A DNA stretch of 64,000 bases from Bremerella volcania (lineage in GTDB: Bacteria > Planctomycetota > Planctomycetia > Pirellulales > Pirellulaceae). Positions within the stretch are counted from its first letter, which is position 1. Every line of letters starts with the position of its first letter. Both the position numbers and the translations under genes were made by a program. Location: positions 5,642,001 to 5,706,000 of the forward strand of contig NZ_CP036289.1 of assembly GCF_007748115.1 (NCBI RefSeq). Reading direction: 5' to 3'. The notes beneath the pieces were generated by a model. The model was not told the DNA's origin. It saw only the letters and a program-made list of their open reading frames with translations, and searched no databases. Shown piece by piece: positions 1 to 9,453 of the stretch.

Positions 1-33
1 ATCCCGATTCGACTTCAGACTAGGATGCCCCAC

Positions 34-1182
34 ATGTCGAAAATCGAGTTTCGTGCCAACAATTACCCGACCCTTGGTGTTGAGTTGGAATTAGGCCTGG
101 TCGATAGCAAGACGATGCAGTTGTCGTCCGCAGTTCAAACCATCCTCGACCAGTTGCCGGAAGAGGAAAAAGGGCAGTACAAGCCAGAATTGATGCAGTG
201 CTGTTTAGAGATCAACACAGGAATTTGCCATACCGTTGGCGAAGCGGAGCAGGACCTTTCCGACAAAATCAAACGCATCGAAACCGTACTCGACAAGTTA
301 GGCCTCCAACTTTGGTGGGCAGCGACGCATCCTTTCTCGCGTTGGAAAGATCAAGTCGTTACCCCCAATCAACGCTACCTGGATCTGCTGGAACTATTGC
401 AAGAGATGGCCCGGCGCCTGGTCACCCAGGGATTGCACGTACATGTGGGGGTCGAGTCTGGCGACAAAGCAGTCATGCTTTGCGATCGCATCATGCAATA
501 CTTGCCTCTGCTATTGGCCCTCTCCAGTTCGAGTCCCTACTGGGAAGGTCGCGATACCGGCCTTTCGTCTCATCGCAGTAAAATCATGGAGGGGCTGCCG
601 ACTGCCGGAATTCCGACACTCATGCGGAACTGGAGCGAGTACGTATGGATCGTCAACCACATGGTCGATACGGGCTTCATCAACACGATTCGTGAAATCT
701 GGTGGGACGTTCGTCCACACCATAACTTTGGAACGGTCGAAGTGCGTATCTGCGATATGCCTGGCAGCTTAGAAGATGCTTTGGCCCTGACTGCCATGAC
801 CCAATGCTTGATCGTCTATCTCTCGCGTGAGATTGACGAAGGAGCCTATCAGCACGACTGCCACCCTATGATGGTTCGGCAGAACAAGTGGCGAGCAGCC
901 CGGTTCGGGACTTCGGCTCGCCTGGTCAACTCGTTCACCTTTGATGTCGAAACGGTGCCTGAGATGACAAAACGCCTGGTAACCAAGTTGGCCCCACTGG
1001 CCAAACGGCTCCAGTGTGCCGACCAGCTTGAACACTGCAACGTGATCGCCAATCGCCCGAGTTGGGCATCGCAACAGCGGAAACTATTACAAGAAACAGG
1101 ATCAGCGGCCGAGATGGTCCGAATCCTGACGGATGGTTCGAGACTATCCAAGGCCGCTGCTTCCGATGAATCAAGCGTATAA
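34..1182 (+). CDS. Glutamate-cysteine ligase family 2 (GCS2/YbdK-type) protein
   Basis: This 382-residue protein looks like a member of the GCS2 carboxylate-amine ligase family, which joins glutamate to an amine such as cysteine using ATP. The N-terminal GVELELGLVD stretch, the LEINTG motif near residue 60 and the HVHVGV and GTVEVRICD motifs are typical of the family's metal- and ATP-binding barrel. The length fits the family. I chose the ATG at 34 over the one at 25 because AGGA at 22-25 sits eight bases before it. The gene converges on the thiol-disulfide gene 12 bases away. A thiol role is plausible, but many family members have unknown substrates, so the exact reaction is open. Confidence 0.8.
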   Translation: MSKIEFRANNYPTLGVELELGLVDSKTMQLSSAVQTILDQLPEEEKGQYKPELMQCCLEINTGICHTVGEAEQDLSDKIKRIETVLDKLGLQLWWAATHPFSRWKDQVVTPNQRYLDLLELLQEMARRLVTQGLHVHVGVESGDKAVMLCDRIMQYLPLLLALSSSSPYWEGRDTGLSSHRSKIMEGLPTAGIPTLMRNWSEYVWIVNHMVDTGFINTIREIWWDVRPHHNFGTVEVRICDMPGSLEDALALTAMTQCLIVYLSREIDEGAYQHDCHPMMVRQNKWRAARFGTSARLVNSFTFDVETVPEMTKRLVTKLAPLAKRLQCADQLEHCNVIANRPSWASQQRKLLQETGSAAEMVRILTDGSRLSKAAASDESSV

Positions 1183-1194
1183 CCAATCGGTCAA

Positions 1195-1788
1195 TTAAGC
1201 CGTACCGGCAGGGTTGAAGTATTCCGGCTCCCTTCCGGAAATCCATTTGATGTTGCATCCAATGCTGGGCATATGCGGTTCCGGCACCGGTTGCCCCGCG
1301 ACAACGGCATCAACCGCCTTGCGAAGATCTTCGCCGGTCACAGCGATGTCGTTACCAGGCCGACTGGCGTCGAACTGCCCACGATAGGCAAGCTTCTTTT
1401 CGGCATCAAAGACATAGAAGTCAGGCGTGCAGGCCGCTTTGTAAGCCTTGGCAACACTCTGATCTTCATCGTACAGGTAGGGAAACGTATAGCCGCGATT
1501 CTCGGCCTCGTGGACCATTTGCTCTGGCGAATCATCTGGGTAATTCGCAACGTCATTGGAACTGATCCCGACCACAGCAACCCCCTTTGCCTGGCACTCA
1601 CGACCAAATTCGGCCAAAGCATCGGCTAGATGCTTTACGAAAGGACAATGGTTGCACATGAAGATAACGACTAGTGCCTTAGCATCAGCAAAGTCAGCAA
1701 GCGATACCATCTTCGAATCGACATTCAACAGCGAAAAATCGGGAGCAGGCGTTCCCAGCGGAAGCATCGTACTGGCGGTCTTAACCAT
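1195..1788 (-). CDS. Thioredoxin-fold (AhpC/TSA-Redoxin) family protein
   Basis: A 197-residue thioredoxin-fold protein. The redoxin signature PAPDFSLL is near residue 15, and a CNHC pair (Cys45, Cys48) sits in the VIFMCNHCPFVKH context of the bacterial thioredoxin/AhpC-like family. The later Gly-Ile-Ser-Ser-Asn and CTPDFYVFD segments also fit, the last carrying the position before the cis-Pro loop. No signal peptide is seen, so it is probably cytoplasmic and acts as a thiol-disulfide reductase or peroxidase-like protein. It follows tatD on the same strand after about 100 bases and could be co-transcribed. The physiological substrate cannot be told from sequence. Confidence 0.8.
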   Translation of the reverse strand: MVKTASTMLPLGTPAPDFSLLNVDSKMVSLADFADAKALVVIFMCNHCPFVKHLADALAEFGRECQAKGVAVVGISSNDVANYPDDSPEQMVHEAENRGYTFPYLYDEDQSVAKAYKAACTPDFYVFDAEKKLAYRGQFDASRPGNDIAVTGEDLRKAVDAVVAGQPVPEPHMPSIGCNIKWISGREPEYFNPAGTA

Positions 1789-1890
1789 CGAGAAATCGTC
1801 CTAGGGTGGGGGGTCAGGAAGTCGTGAGTCGTTCCCGTATTCTAACGCAGTCGCAGGCTCTCTCAACCGCAGGCCGTGTGAACGGTGGCA

Positions 1891-2673
1891 TTAAGATTCA
1901 GCGATACCAAACAGCTTTCGAGCGTTTGCCGTCGTGATACGTGCCATCTCGGCGGCGCCGACACCTCGCTCACTTGCCAGGCATGTTCCCGTGTGAATGA
2001 CAAGTGCCGGCTCGTTGGGCCGCTGTTTACGGCATGGCTCGGGACTCAAGTAGGGACAGTCGGTTTCCACGAGCAAGCGATCTGTCGGGACAGTTTTCGC
2101 CACGTCGCGTAGTTCCTGGTTTCTCTTGAACGTCAGCATGCCGGCGAAACTAATATGCATCCCGCACGCGACACCTAGTTCGGCAAGTTGGGCATTTCCG
2201 GTGTAGGAATGCAAAATCCCCGACAGCGGCCCGTCGGCCTTCGAGTTTTCTAACCACTGGACGATGTCGTCTTCGCAGTCACGCATATGAATGACGAGCG
2301 GTTTGCGGTATTCCCGCGACTTTTCAACGTGCCAACTCAGGTACTGTTTCTGAAGTTCGATTGGGGCAAAATCCCAGTATCGATCGAGGCCAGTCTCTCC
2401 GATAGCAACCACCTTAGGGTGAGGAATCAGCTTTTCCACCTTATCCAGGTCTCCGTCGTTTGCCTCGGCACTATGATTGGGGTGAATCCCCACGGAAGCA
2501 TAGACCTGTGGAAAACGCTCGGCCAACTCAACGCAAATTCGGCTATCTTCCAAGGTGGTACCGATCGCCACAATCGTGCTGACACCGGCCTCTTCGGCTC
2601 GGCCTAAGACATCTTCGATTTGAGGCAATATCCCCTCGTCGAACAAATGGGCATGCGTGTCAAACCACTCCAC
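1891..2673 (-). CDS. tatD: TatD family metal-dependent DNase
   Basis: This 260-residue protein is a TatD-type metallo-hydrolase of the amidohydrolase fold, a cytoplasmic 3'-5' DNase family. Visible signatures are the N-terminal DTHAHL (metal ligands His7 and His9), the AIGETGLD motif near residue 90, the HMRDCEDD segment, the HSYTG stretch and the ETDCPYLSPEP motif with the conserved Asp, which together mark TatD. The start is a GTG preceded by a GGAGAAGAG ribosome-binding site. The C-terminal KRPNEPALV segment is also family-typical. It lies between the complex I operon end and the thioredoxin-fold gene on the same strand. The exact substrate in vivo is uncertain. Confidence 0.9.
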   Translation of the reverse strand: MEWFDTHAHLFDEGILPQIEDVLGRAEEAGVSTIVAIGTTLEDSRICVELAERFPQVYASVGIHPNHSAEANDGDLDKVEKLIPHPKVVAIGETGLDRYWDFAPIELQKQYLSWHVEKSREYRKPLVIHMRDCEDDIVQWLENSKADGPLSGILHSYTGNAQLAELGVACGMHISFAGMLTFKRNQELRDVAKTVPTDRLLVETDCPYLSPEPCRKQRPNEPALVIHTGTCLASERGVGAAEMARITTANARKLFGIAES

Positions 2674-2755
2674 GATGGATTCTCTTCTCCAAGATCGAAA
2701 CTGCGAATACGAAACGGTCCATGGTAACGCGGACTATGCCGGGACGAAACGACGG

Positions 2756-3196
2756 CTACGCCTTCATTGCAGGAGAATTACCGTTCGCGTCGGCTAGATT
2801 CTCCAGATGCCCCATCGCCATACCAATCGCCATATGCACTAAAAGATAGGACGACTGATCTCGATCCATCCACGTAGCAATTTCTTCCAATGTCTGAAGC
2901 AGGCGATGCTCATAGAGTGTCATTTCCCGCAGAATAAAATCGAGCGAAAGGTCGTTCAAGTCCGTATAGTCCATCGGAAAATCGCCCAGCATAACGGGAC
3001 GACCATCCGCTTCAAGCACACGTAAAATACGCTGAACCAAATCGTGATGGTCTGCAGCAATATCCTCGATAATACCTGCCTTTGCTTCGCTGCCAATCCT
3101 GACCCAGGGCCGAGCGTAAGTTAGATAGGTTGGCAGGGACCGATGATGCAATGCGGCAATTCGGTTAAGCAACTCATACTGTTTGGCAGACAACAT
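2756..3196 (-). CDS. Small helical protein of unknown function linked to the nuo operon
   Basis: I do not recognise this 146-residue protein. It appears almost all helical and lacks a signal peptide or membrane segment. It has scattered His and Glu residues (LHHRSLP, DHHDLVQR, REMTLYEHRLLQTLEE) that recall ferritin-like four-helix bundles, but no complete ExxH pair pattern can be asserted. The ATG at 3196 is preferred over an upstream TTG. It begins 22 bases after the stop of nuoN on the same strand, so it is probably the last gene of the complex I transcript. That placement suggests an assembly or accessory role, which is inference only. Confidence 0.6.
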   Translation of the reverse strand: MLSAKQYELLNRIAALHHRSLPTYLTYARPWVRIGSEAKAGIIEDIAADHHDLVQRILRVLEADGRPVMLGDFPMDYTDLNDLSLDFILREMTLYEHRLLQTLEEIATWMDRDQSSYLLVHMAIGMAMGHLENLADANGNSPAMKA

Positions 3197-3218
3197 TAGC
3201 AACGACTCACTTTGAGCA

Positions 3219-4904
3219 TCACGAGACCAAACCGCGAACGGCCTGCTGAATCCAAACGTTCAGAGCATCCCAACCGACGATTAGCACCAATACTGGAATC
3301 GTCAAACACCACAGATAACCCGTTTGTAAAATGCTTGGCGAACTTCGCATCGGAGCGGTATCCCCTTCAACCGAGTCGATCGTCATCGCTTTCACAATGC
3401 GCAGATAATAAAACAAGCTGATTGCCGTATTCACACAACCAATCACCAGCAACGCAACCAAATACGTTTCGCCGCCTGCGAGGTATCCGCGAGCCAGTCC
3501 CGCAAAGACAGCAAACTTGCCAATAAATCCAGCCAGCGGAGGAAGGCCGACGAGACTAACCAGCATCACTGTCAGGCAAATGGTAAACGACTTGCTGCGA
3601 TGAATCAGCCCGGCGTAGTCGCGAATTTCTTCACTTCCTGTAACGTCACGCACCATGGCCACGACGGCGAAAGCCCCAAGGTTCATCAGTAGATAGACGG
3701 CAATATAAAGTCCCAGGTAGCCGACACACTGACTTGCCGCCACGGGATCGATCGAGACTAGAGTGAGCACCGCCGGCACCGCCATCATCATGTAGCCTGC
3801 GTGCGCAATCGTGGAGTAGGCCAAGAGTCGTTTGATATTCGTCTGAGCGAACGCAGCCAGATTTCCAAATGTACAGGTCACCGCCGCCATCGCAGCAATC
3901 ACCCAAGCCACGAAGTTTTGAGTCGAGCTCAAGGCGGGGCTTATCAATTCGGAATGGCTCGAAATAGCCAGCTCGCTACCTTCTCTCCATTCAACCAACT
4001 CAAGCGGGGCACCCTCCAAGCAAGTGAGCCCGATTGCCATTCTCACCAACAATGCCAAGGCGGCTGCTTTTGAAGCCACCGAAAGGAATGCACCAACTTC
4101 TGCGGTAGCGCCTTCAAATACATCGGGACACCACTGGTGAAACGGAACCGCGGACAGTTTGAACGCCACGCCCACGAGAATCATCAACATGGCCATCACC
4201 AGGATCACGCTCTCAGCGGGTGAGATTCCGGCTGCAGCCACTTGCGCAAGGTGCAATGCCATCGTTGGCATATGTGCTGAATTCAGCATGCCAGAAAGCA
4301 GGCTGATTCCATAGAGCATCACCCCGGCGGTGCCTGCTCCGTAAACGGCATACTTTAGTGCCGCCTCCGATCCCTTGCGATCGTGACGATGCATCGCCAC
4401 CATCGCATAAGAAGGGACCGATGCCATCTCGATCGCAAGAAAGACCATCAACATATGATTGGCGGACACCATCAGGCACATGCCCAGTGTTGAACCTAAC
4501 ACCAACGTCGTGAAGTCAGGGCTATCCGGCTTACGATGCGCTTGGGTTAGTTTTACGAGTAGAAAAAAGAGTAGCAGAAAGACAAGCAACAAGGTCTTGA
4601 TGACAACCGAGAAGCCATCATACACGAGCATCCCGGTAAAGATCTCGACTCGCGGCAACTCGCCAATGGGAACCATGCGGGCTGGACTTTGCGAAATGTC
4701 CCAAGGGGCCAGCGGAGACAGAACAGCAAGAGCGACCAAGGTTCCTGCCAGAGCAAACCAATTCGAGTCAATTCGCTCGGAAAACGCGAACATGCGAGCC
4801 AAGAGAATCACAACAATCGTCACGCACAGTGCCAATTCCACCCCAAACCCAGGGAGGCTGGCGAACGTATCGGACGTCAAGTGATTCACGAGGGTGACAA
4901 ACAT
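3219..4904 (-). CDS. nuoN: NADH-quinone oxidoreductase subunit N
   Basis: This 561-residue membrane protein is the antiporter-like NuoN subunit of complex I, one of the proton-pumping modules. It shows about fourteen hydrophobic segments. The proton_antipo_M signatures are present: KLSAVPFHQWCPDVFEGA, with the TM7/TM8 loop motif, and RLLAYSTIAHAGYMMM. It is longer than the usual 480-500 residues because of added loops, for example around residues 300-330 (WREGSELAISSHSELISPA). It is the last nuo gene, 17 bases after nuoM. Confidence 0.95.
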   Translation of the reverse strand: MFVTLVNHLTSDTFASLPGFGVELALCVTIVVILLARMFAFSERIDSNWFALAGTLVALAVLSPLAPWDISQSPARMVPIGELPRVEIFTGMLVYDGFSVVIKTLLLVFLLLFFLLVKLTQAHRKPDSPDFTTLVLGSTLGMCLMVSANHMLMVFLAIEMASVPSYAMVAMHRHDRKGSEAALKYAVYGAGTAGVMLYGISLLSGMLNSAHMPTMALHLAQVAAAGISPAESVILVMAMLMILVGVAFKLSAVPFHQWCPDVFEGATAEVGAFLSVASKAAALALLVRMAIGLTCLEGAPLELVEWREGSELAISSHSELISPALSSTQNFVAWVIAAMAAVTCTFGNLAAFAQTNIKRLLAYSTIAHAGYMMMAVPAVLTLVSIDPVAASQCVGYLGLYIAVYLLMNLGAFAVVAMVRDVTGSEEIRDYAGLIHRSKSFTICLTVMLVSLVGLPPLAGFIGKFAVFAGLARGYLAGGETYLVALLVIGCVNTAISLFYYLRIVKAMTIDSVEGDTAPMRSSPSILQTGYLWCLTIPVLVLIVGWDALNVWIQQAVRGLVS

Positions 4905-4921
4905 GTAAGCGATGGATCTAC

Positions 4922-6682
4922 TCAGGGGGCGTTCGCGGCAACGTCTTTATCGGCCTCTTGGCGTTCAGCCCGAAGTTGGGGGAGTTTCACGTCCTCGGTC
5001 CACTCGACCAGGTCGGCTACCTGTTGATCGACCGTGGCGTCCATGTATCGGAACATGGTCGCTGGGAAGACTCCCAGGACCACTGCCAGTACACAAAGTG
5101 GCAGGGCAATGGCCATTTCGCGAAGATTGATCTCCGATATTCCTTCTTGGTGCGGGCCTCGATATTCGGGTCCCAGATAGACGCGTTGGATTGCCCACAA
5201 GATGTATGCCGCCGTCAGAATAACGACCGCTGCTGCAATCGCCGCCAATGTGGCACTCAGCTTCCAGACCGAAAGGACAACGAAGACCTCGCCAATAAAA
5301 CCACAGAGCCCTGGAAGTCCCAAGCCAGCGAAGAACAATAGCATGGCCATCGCTGTATAAACGGGCATCTTGCCATATAAGCCGCCGAACTGATTCAAAT
5401 CGCGGTGATGAACGCGGTCGTAAATCACGCCAACCATGAAGAACATTCCGGCCGAACTGATCCCGTGACCAATCATCTGAAACAGCGCGCCTTTGACGCC
5501 CATGCTCCATGATACCGGATCGAAAACCGTTCCAGCCGTAGCGCTCCATACGCCCAGTCCTAGCACGACATAGCCCATATGACTCACCGAACTATAGGCA
5601 ACCATTCGCTTAAAGTCCGTCTGGGCCAGTGCTGCGAATGCCCCGTATACCATACTGATGACGCCGATGGAACAGACAAACCAAACCAGGTCATAGCCTG
5701 CATCTGGACAGATCGGATAGCAAATCCGCACGATGCCATAGCCCCCCATCTTCAACAGCACGCCTGCCAGGATCATCGAAATCGGCGTGGGTGCTTCCAC
5801 GTGGGCATCCGGCAACCAGGTATGCAAGGGTACACTGGGGACCTTGATGATGAAGCCAATCAGCAGCAGGACAAATGCCCACCACTGAATCGATTTGCCG
5901 AACAACAGCACCTGGTCGAAGACTTCCGTATGCTGGCCGAGTTGCTGAAGGGCCAAAATATTGAACGTGTGCACGGGATACTCACTGGCGTCGACCTTGG
6001 CTTTGTAATCTTCCGCTGATAGAAGTTCTCCTGCTTCGTCCCAAGCCGCGATATGAGCTGTCGCAAGTTGTTCAACTGAGAGCTGTCGTAGATCGCTGTT
6101 GAAGTAGAGCATCAACAAAGCAATCAACATGAGCACACTACCAAACAGCGTGTACAAGAAGAACTTGATCGCGGCGTACTCTTTGCGTGGTCCACCCCAA
6201 ACACCAATCAGGAAATACATCGGCAGCAGCATGACTTCCCAGAATATGTAGAACAAAAAGAAGTCCAGCGACAAAAACACGCCCATCATCCCGGCCAATA
6301 GCAACAGGTAAAGCACGCAGTAGCTCTTCACGTACTTATCGATTGTCCAACTGGCTCCCATCGCCAGGAAGGAAATCAACGCCGTCAGAAGCAGCAAGGG
6401 GAAACTAATGCCGTCGATACCTAGAAAGAATTGGATATCAAACGAAGGAATCCATGAGACTTGTACGACGTTTTGGACGCCAGCTTCGTTGATTTCAAAG
6501 CTAAGAGCTTCACTCCAGGGGAGCGCGATCCACAGCGTCGGCAGCAAAACGAGCAAGGTGACAAACAGCGTGAACCAGCGCAGCAGCGACTTGTTTTCCG
6601 ATGGAAAAAACAGCAAGACGATCGCTCCCACGACCGGCGTGAAGATCAGCGATGTCACTACGAAATATGCGAGGTTATCCAT
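4922..6682 (-). CDS. nuoM: NADH-quinone oxidoreductase subunit M
   Basis: A 586-residue antiporter-like subunit of complex I. The diagnostic core is PLHTWLPDAHVEAPTPISM followed by AGVLLKMGGYGIVR, where the conserved Lys of the proton channel lies, and DFKRMVAYSSVSHMGYV. An acidic LFYIFWEVMLLP helix near residue 145 carries the conserved channel Glu. A hydrophilic stretch of roughly 60 residues, about positions 200-260 (AAWDEAGELLSAEDYKAKVD), interrupts the membrane core and explains the excess over the usual ~500 residues. The gene sits between nuoL and nuoN with 17- and 30-base gaps. Confidence 0.95.
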   Translation of the reverse strand: MDNLAYFVVTSLIFTPVVGAIVLLFFPSENKSLLRWFTLFVTLLVLLPTLWIALPWSEALSFEINEAGVQNVVQVSWIPSFDIQFFLGIDGISFPLLLLTALISFLAMGASWTIDKYVKSYCVLYLLLLAGMMGVFLSLDFFLFYIFWEVMLLPMYFLIGVWGGPRKEYAAIKFFLYTLFGSVLMLIALLMLYFNSDLRQLSVEQLATAHIAAWDEAGELLSAEDYKAKVDASEYPVHTFNILALQQLGQHTEVFDQVLLFGKSIQWWAFVLLLIGFIIKVPSVPLHTWLPDAHVEAPTPISMILAGVLLKMGGYGIVRICYPICPDAGYDLVWFVCSIGVISMVYGAFAALAQTDFKRMVAYSSVSHMGYVVLGLGVWSATAGTVFDPVSWSMGVKGALFQMIGHGISSAGMFFMVGVIYDRVHHRDLNQFGGLYGKMPVYTAMAMLLFFAGLGLPGLCGFIGEVFVVLSVWKLSATLAAIAAAVVILTAAYILWAIQRVYLGPEYRGPHQEGISEINLREMAIALPLCVLAVVLGVFPATMFRYMDATVDQQVADLVEWTEDVKLPQLRAERQEADKDVAANAP

Positions 6683-6712
6683 ACAAGTGCCTCAAGGGCA
6701 AAACGTTAGCTT

Positions 6713-9118
6713 CTATTGAGCCAGGGAATAGGTCCAAAAACTCAGAATCAAAAACAATGCGACGGTACTGACGACAATCAGCATCACATACTGACGCAAG
6801 CTACCCGTCTGCAACATTCGCAAGCTGCTGCCCAGTCGATACGTCTGCCGTGAGAACCAATTCACGAAGCCATCGATCCCGCGGCGATCAACCCAGTTGT
6901 CAGAAAGAGTAGCAAAACCAACGACCAGCCACGCAAAACCGTCCACCACTCGGTCAATGACCAGTCGATCAAACAGTGAGACGCAGGTCGCCACCGCCAA
7001 CGCGCCGCGAACGAAGACCGCCTGGTAGACTTCGTCGAAGTACCACTTATTGAACAGGACTCGGTAAATCGGGTCGAACGAACGCCGCACGTCTGCCGGG
7101 TCCAAAGTTTTCCACAGATAAAACACCGACGCCAACACGATACCGCTAACCGCTGCTCCAAATGCAAGTACGCCCACGGGTCCCTTAACCGCGGCAACAT
7201 GCCCCTTCGATTCTTCCGGCATCGTGACGTTCCAATGACTACCCGCCATATCTTGCCAGATGCCTGCCGGCCGTGCCTGTTCGATCGTTCGGGAAAGCGT
7301 CGGCAAACCAATCGAATCGTAGATCGGCCAGGCGACAACAACCGCCAAGATCGCCAGCAAGACTAGAGGGACAACCATCGCTTTTGGCGATTCATGGGCA
7401 TGCTCATGCTTGTGAGCCGAGCGTGGCTCTCCGAGGAACGTCAGGTACCACATTCGAAACATGTAGAATGCCGTCAGGCATGCTCCGCCGCAAGCAGCGC
7501 CGAAGAAAACCGTTCCCCAAACTGGATTGAAATGACGAAAGGAAAAGACCTGTTCCAGGATGGCATCTTTCGAGTAGTAGCCACTCAAACCAATTGGCAG
7601 TCCGAAGATGGAAGGGATGCCGATACCAGAGATCGCCAGACAGCCAACGAGCATCGTATATCCGGTCCAAGGCATTTTGCGGATCAATCCGCCCATATGC
7701 GGCATCTCGTTGCTATGTACCGCATGAATCACCGAGCCAGAGCACAAGAACAGCAAGCTCTTGAAACACGCATGGGTAATCAAATGCATCACGCCAGCCG
7801 CCCAACCGCCGACACCTAGTGCTAACATCATGTAACCCAACTGGCTAACCGTCGAATAGGCCAGCACTCGCTTAATGTCGGTCGAAACAAGAGCGATCGT
7901 CGCTCCGAGGAACAACGTCACGCAGCCCACGCACGCAATCACCAGCAGCACTTCCGGCAAGAAGATCGGATAGGACCGTGCGACCAAAAACACACCGGCT
8001 GCGACCATCGTCGCCGAGTGCACCAATGCCGACACAGGCGTTGGACCTTCCATTGCATCCGGCAGCCAAACGTGCAGCGGGAACTGGGCACTCTTGCCGA
8101 CGCATCCACAAAAGATCCCAAGGCCCGCGACAATTAGCAGCGTGTAGCCGTATTTGGTCGTGTCTCCATCGGTCGTTCCATCACGCCACGCTTTGATCGA
8201 TGCATTGACTTTCGCCGCTAGCTGCTCTTGGTTTAGCGGCACGGGAGAAGCCAATGCCATCTCGTCAATTCGATCGGCGGCTACCAAGCGAACCATCCCA
8301 TCAGGCACCTTAAGCCCAAAGTGATTTTCCTCACTCCGCATCTGCGAAAACACACCACTCCCTGAACCGGGCATATCTCCGAAATTAAGCGTTCCTAAAC
8401 TCGCCCACAGGGCCATCAATCCGATCAGCATGCCGAAGTCGCCAATTCGATTAACAATAAAAGCCTTGTTGGCAGCAGTCGACGCCGATTGGCGTTCAAC
8501 GTAGAAACCAATCAAAAGCCAGGAACAGAGACCGACCAACTCCCAAAAGACAAACGTCATCAGGAAGTTACCGGAAATCACCAGCCCCAGCATGCTAAAG
8601 CAGAACAGGGAAAATGCCTGAAAGAATCGAGCATATCGGCCAGGTCTCCGGATCGATTCTCCATCGGCAAGCAGTGCCTCGTTATCCACGACTTCATGCA
8701 ATTCTTCGTGCATGTATCCGGTGGAATAAAAATGAATGCATGTGGCGATGAGTGTTACCATGCAAAACATGAGAATCGTCAATGCATCGATGTAATAGTT
8801 GATGCTTACATCAGCCCCTGCGAAACTCGCCAGCGTGTAGCCGCTGCCAGTAATCACCGGCGGTGCATGGTGCTCGACCACATGATGCGAATCACTCATC
8901 GCATGCGGAGTAGGCGTCTTGTGAACGGAGAACCAGATGCCTGCGGAGAAGAACGACAGGATCGTCGAGGCGAGAATGGCGCTGATCGCGATCCACGCCG
9001 CTGGTTTCCCCCGATCCCCCAATCGTGTACCGACTAGGAAGATCACGCAGAACGACACCAACGGTAGTAATACCGCGGTCACCAGCAGACTCGGAAGGTA
9101 AGGGAGAAAAACTTCCAT
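6713..9118 (-). CDS. nuoL: NADH-quinone oxidoreductase subunit L
   Basis: An 801-residue NuoL, the distal proton-pumping subunit of complex I. The core reads PLHVWLPDAMEGPTPVSALVHS with the channel Lys/His environment, then DIKRVLAYSTVSQLGYMML. The C-terminal third should include the long amphipathic helix that runs along the other pumps. It is much longer than the typical ~610 residues. Inserts include a charged block about residues 260-340 (MRSEENHFGLKVPDG, INEQLAAKVNASIKAW-like) and a His-rich loop near residue 85. The ATG at 9118 is preferred over an in-frame TTG at 9121, which makes it share one base with the nuoK stop (TGATG). Confidence 0.95.
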   Translation of the reverse strand: MEVFLPYLPSLLVTAVLLPLVSFCVIFLVGTRLGDRGKPAAWIAISAILASTILSFFSAGIWFSVHKTPTPHAMSDSHHVVEHHAPPVITGSGYTLASFAGADVSINYYIDALTILMFCMVTLIATCIHFYSTGYMHEELHEVVDNEALLADGESIRRPGRYARFFQAFSLFCFSMLGLVISGNFLMTFVFWELVGLCSWLLIGFYVERQSASTAANKAFIVNRIGDFGMLIGLMALWASLGTLNFGDMPGSGSGVFSQMRSEENHFGLKVPDGMVRLVAADRIDEMALASPVPLNQEQLAAKVNASIKAWRDGTTDGDTTKYGYTLLIVAGLGIFCGCVGKSAQFPLHVWLPDAMEGPTPVSALVHSATMVAAGVFLVARSYPIFLPEVLLVIACVGCVTLFLGATIALVSTDIKRVLAYSTVSQLGYMMLALGVGGWAAGVMHLITHACFKSLLFLCSGSVIHAVHSNEMPHMGGLIRKMPWTGYTMLVGCLAISGIGIPSIFGLPIGLSGYYSKDAILEQVFSFRHFNPVWGTVFFGAACGGACLTAFYMFRMWYLTFLGEPRSAHKHEHAHESPKAMVVPLVLLAILAVVVAWPIYDSIGLPTLSRTIEQARPAGIWQDMAGSHWNVTMPEESKGHVAAVKGPVGVLAFGAAVSGIVLASVFYLWKTLDPADVRRSFDPIYRVLFNKWYFDEVYQAVFVRGALAVATCVSLFDRLVIDRVVDGFAWLVVGFATLSDNWVDRRGIDGFVNWFSRQTYRLGSSLRMLQTGSLRQYVMLIVVSTVALFLILSFWTYSLAQ

Positions 9119-9453
9119 CAACCTTTCAATTCATCTGCGCGATCGACGTCGATTGTCGCATGGTTGTTGTAAAAGTTCAGGGCTATTGCCAGTGCCACTG
9201 CCGCTTCCGCCGCCGCCAACACGATGACGAACAGCGCGATCAGGTGCCCATCAAGCCCTAAGTTTTCGTCGCGAAAATAAGGGCATGCAAAACCCACGAA
9301 GTTGACGATCGCTCCGTTGAGCACCAATTCGATGCCCATCAAAATCCCCAAAGCATTCCGTTTGGTAGCCATGCACACCACGCCGGTCACAAACAGAAAC
9401 GCCCCGACCGCCAGGTAGTGCGACAGTCCGATGGGTTCGCTCAAAAAGCTCAT
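9118..9453 (-). CDS. nuoK: NADH-quinone oxidoreductase subunit K
   Basis: An 111-residue NuoK with three membrane helices, homologous to MrpC/MnhC. The typical NAIGILMGIELVLNGAIVNFV-like helix 2 with its conserved membrane Glu is present, as is the VIVLAAAEAAVALAIALNFY helix 3 with the second Glu; both are part of the proton pathway. Length is close to the usual ~100 residues. The start ATG overlaps the nuoJ stop side by four bases (ATGA arrangement) and the stop overlaps nuoL, indicating translational coupling. Confidence 0.95.
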   Translation of the reverse strand: MSFLSEPIGLSHYLAVGAFLFVTGVVCMATKRNALGILMGIELVLNGAIVNFVGFACPYFRDENLGLDGHLIALFVIVLAAAEAAVALAIALNFYNNHATIDVDRADELKG

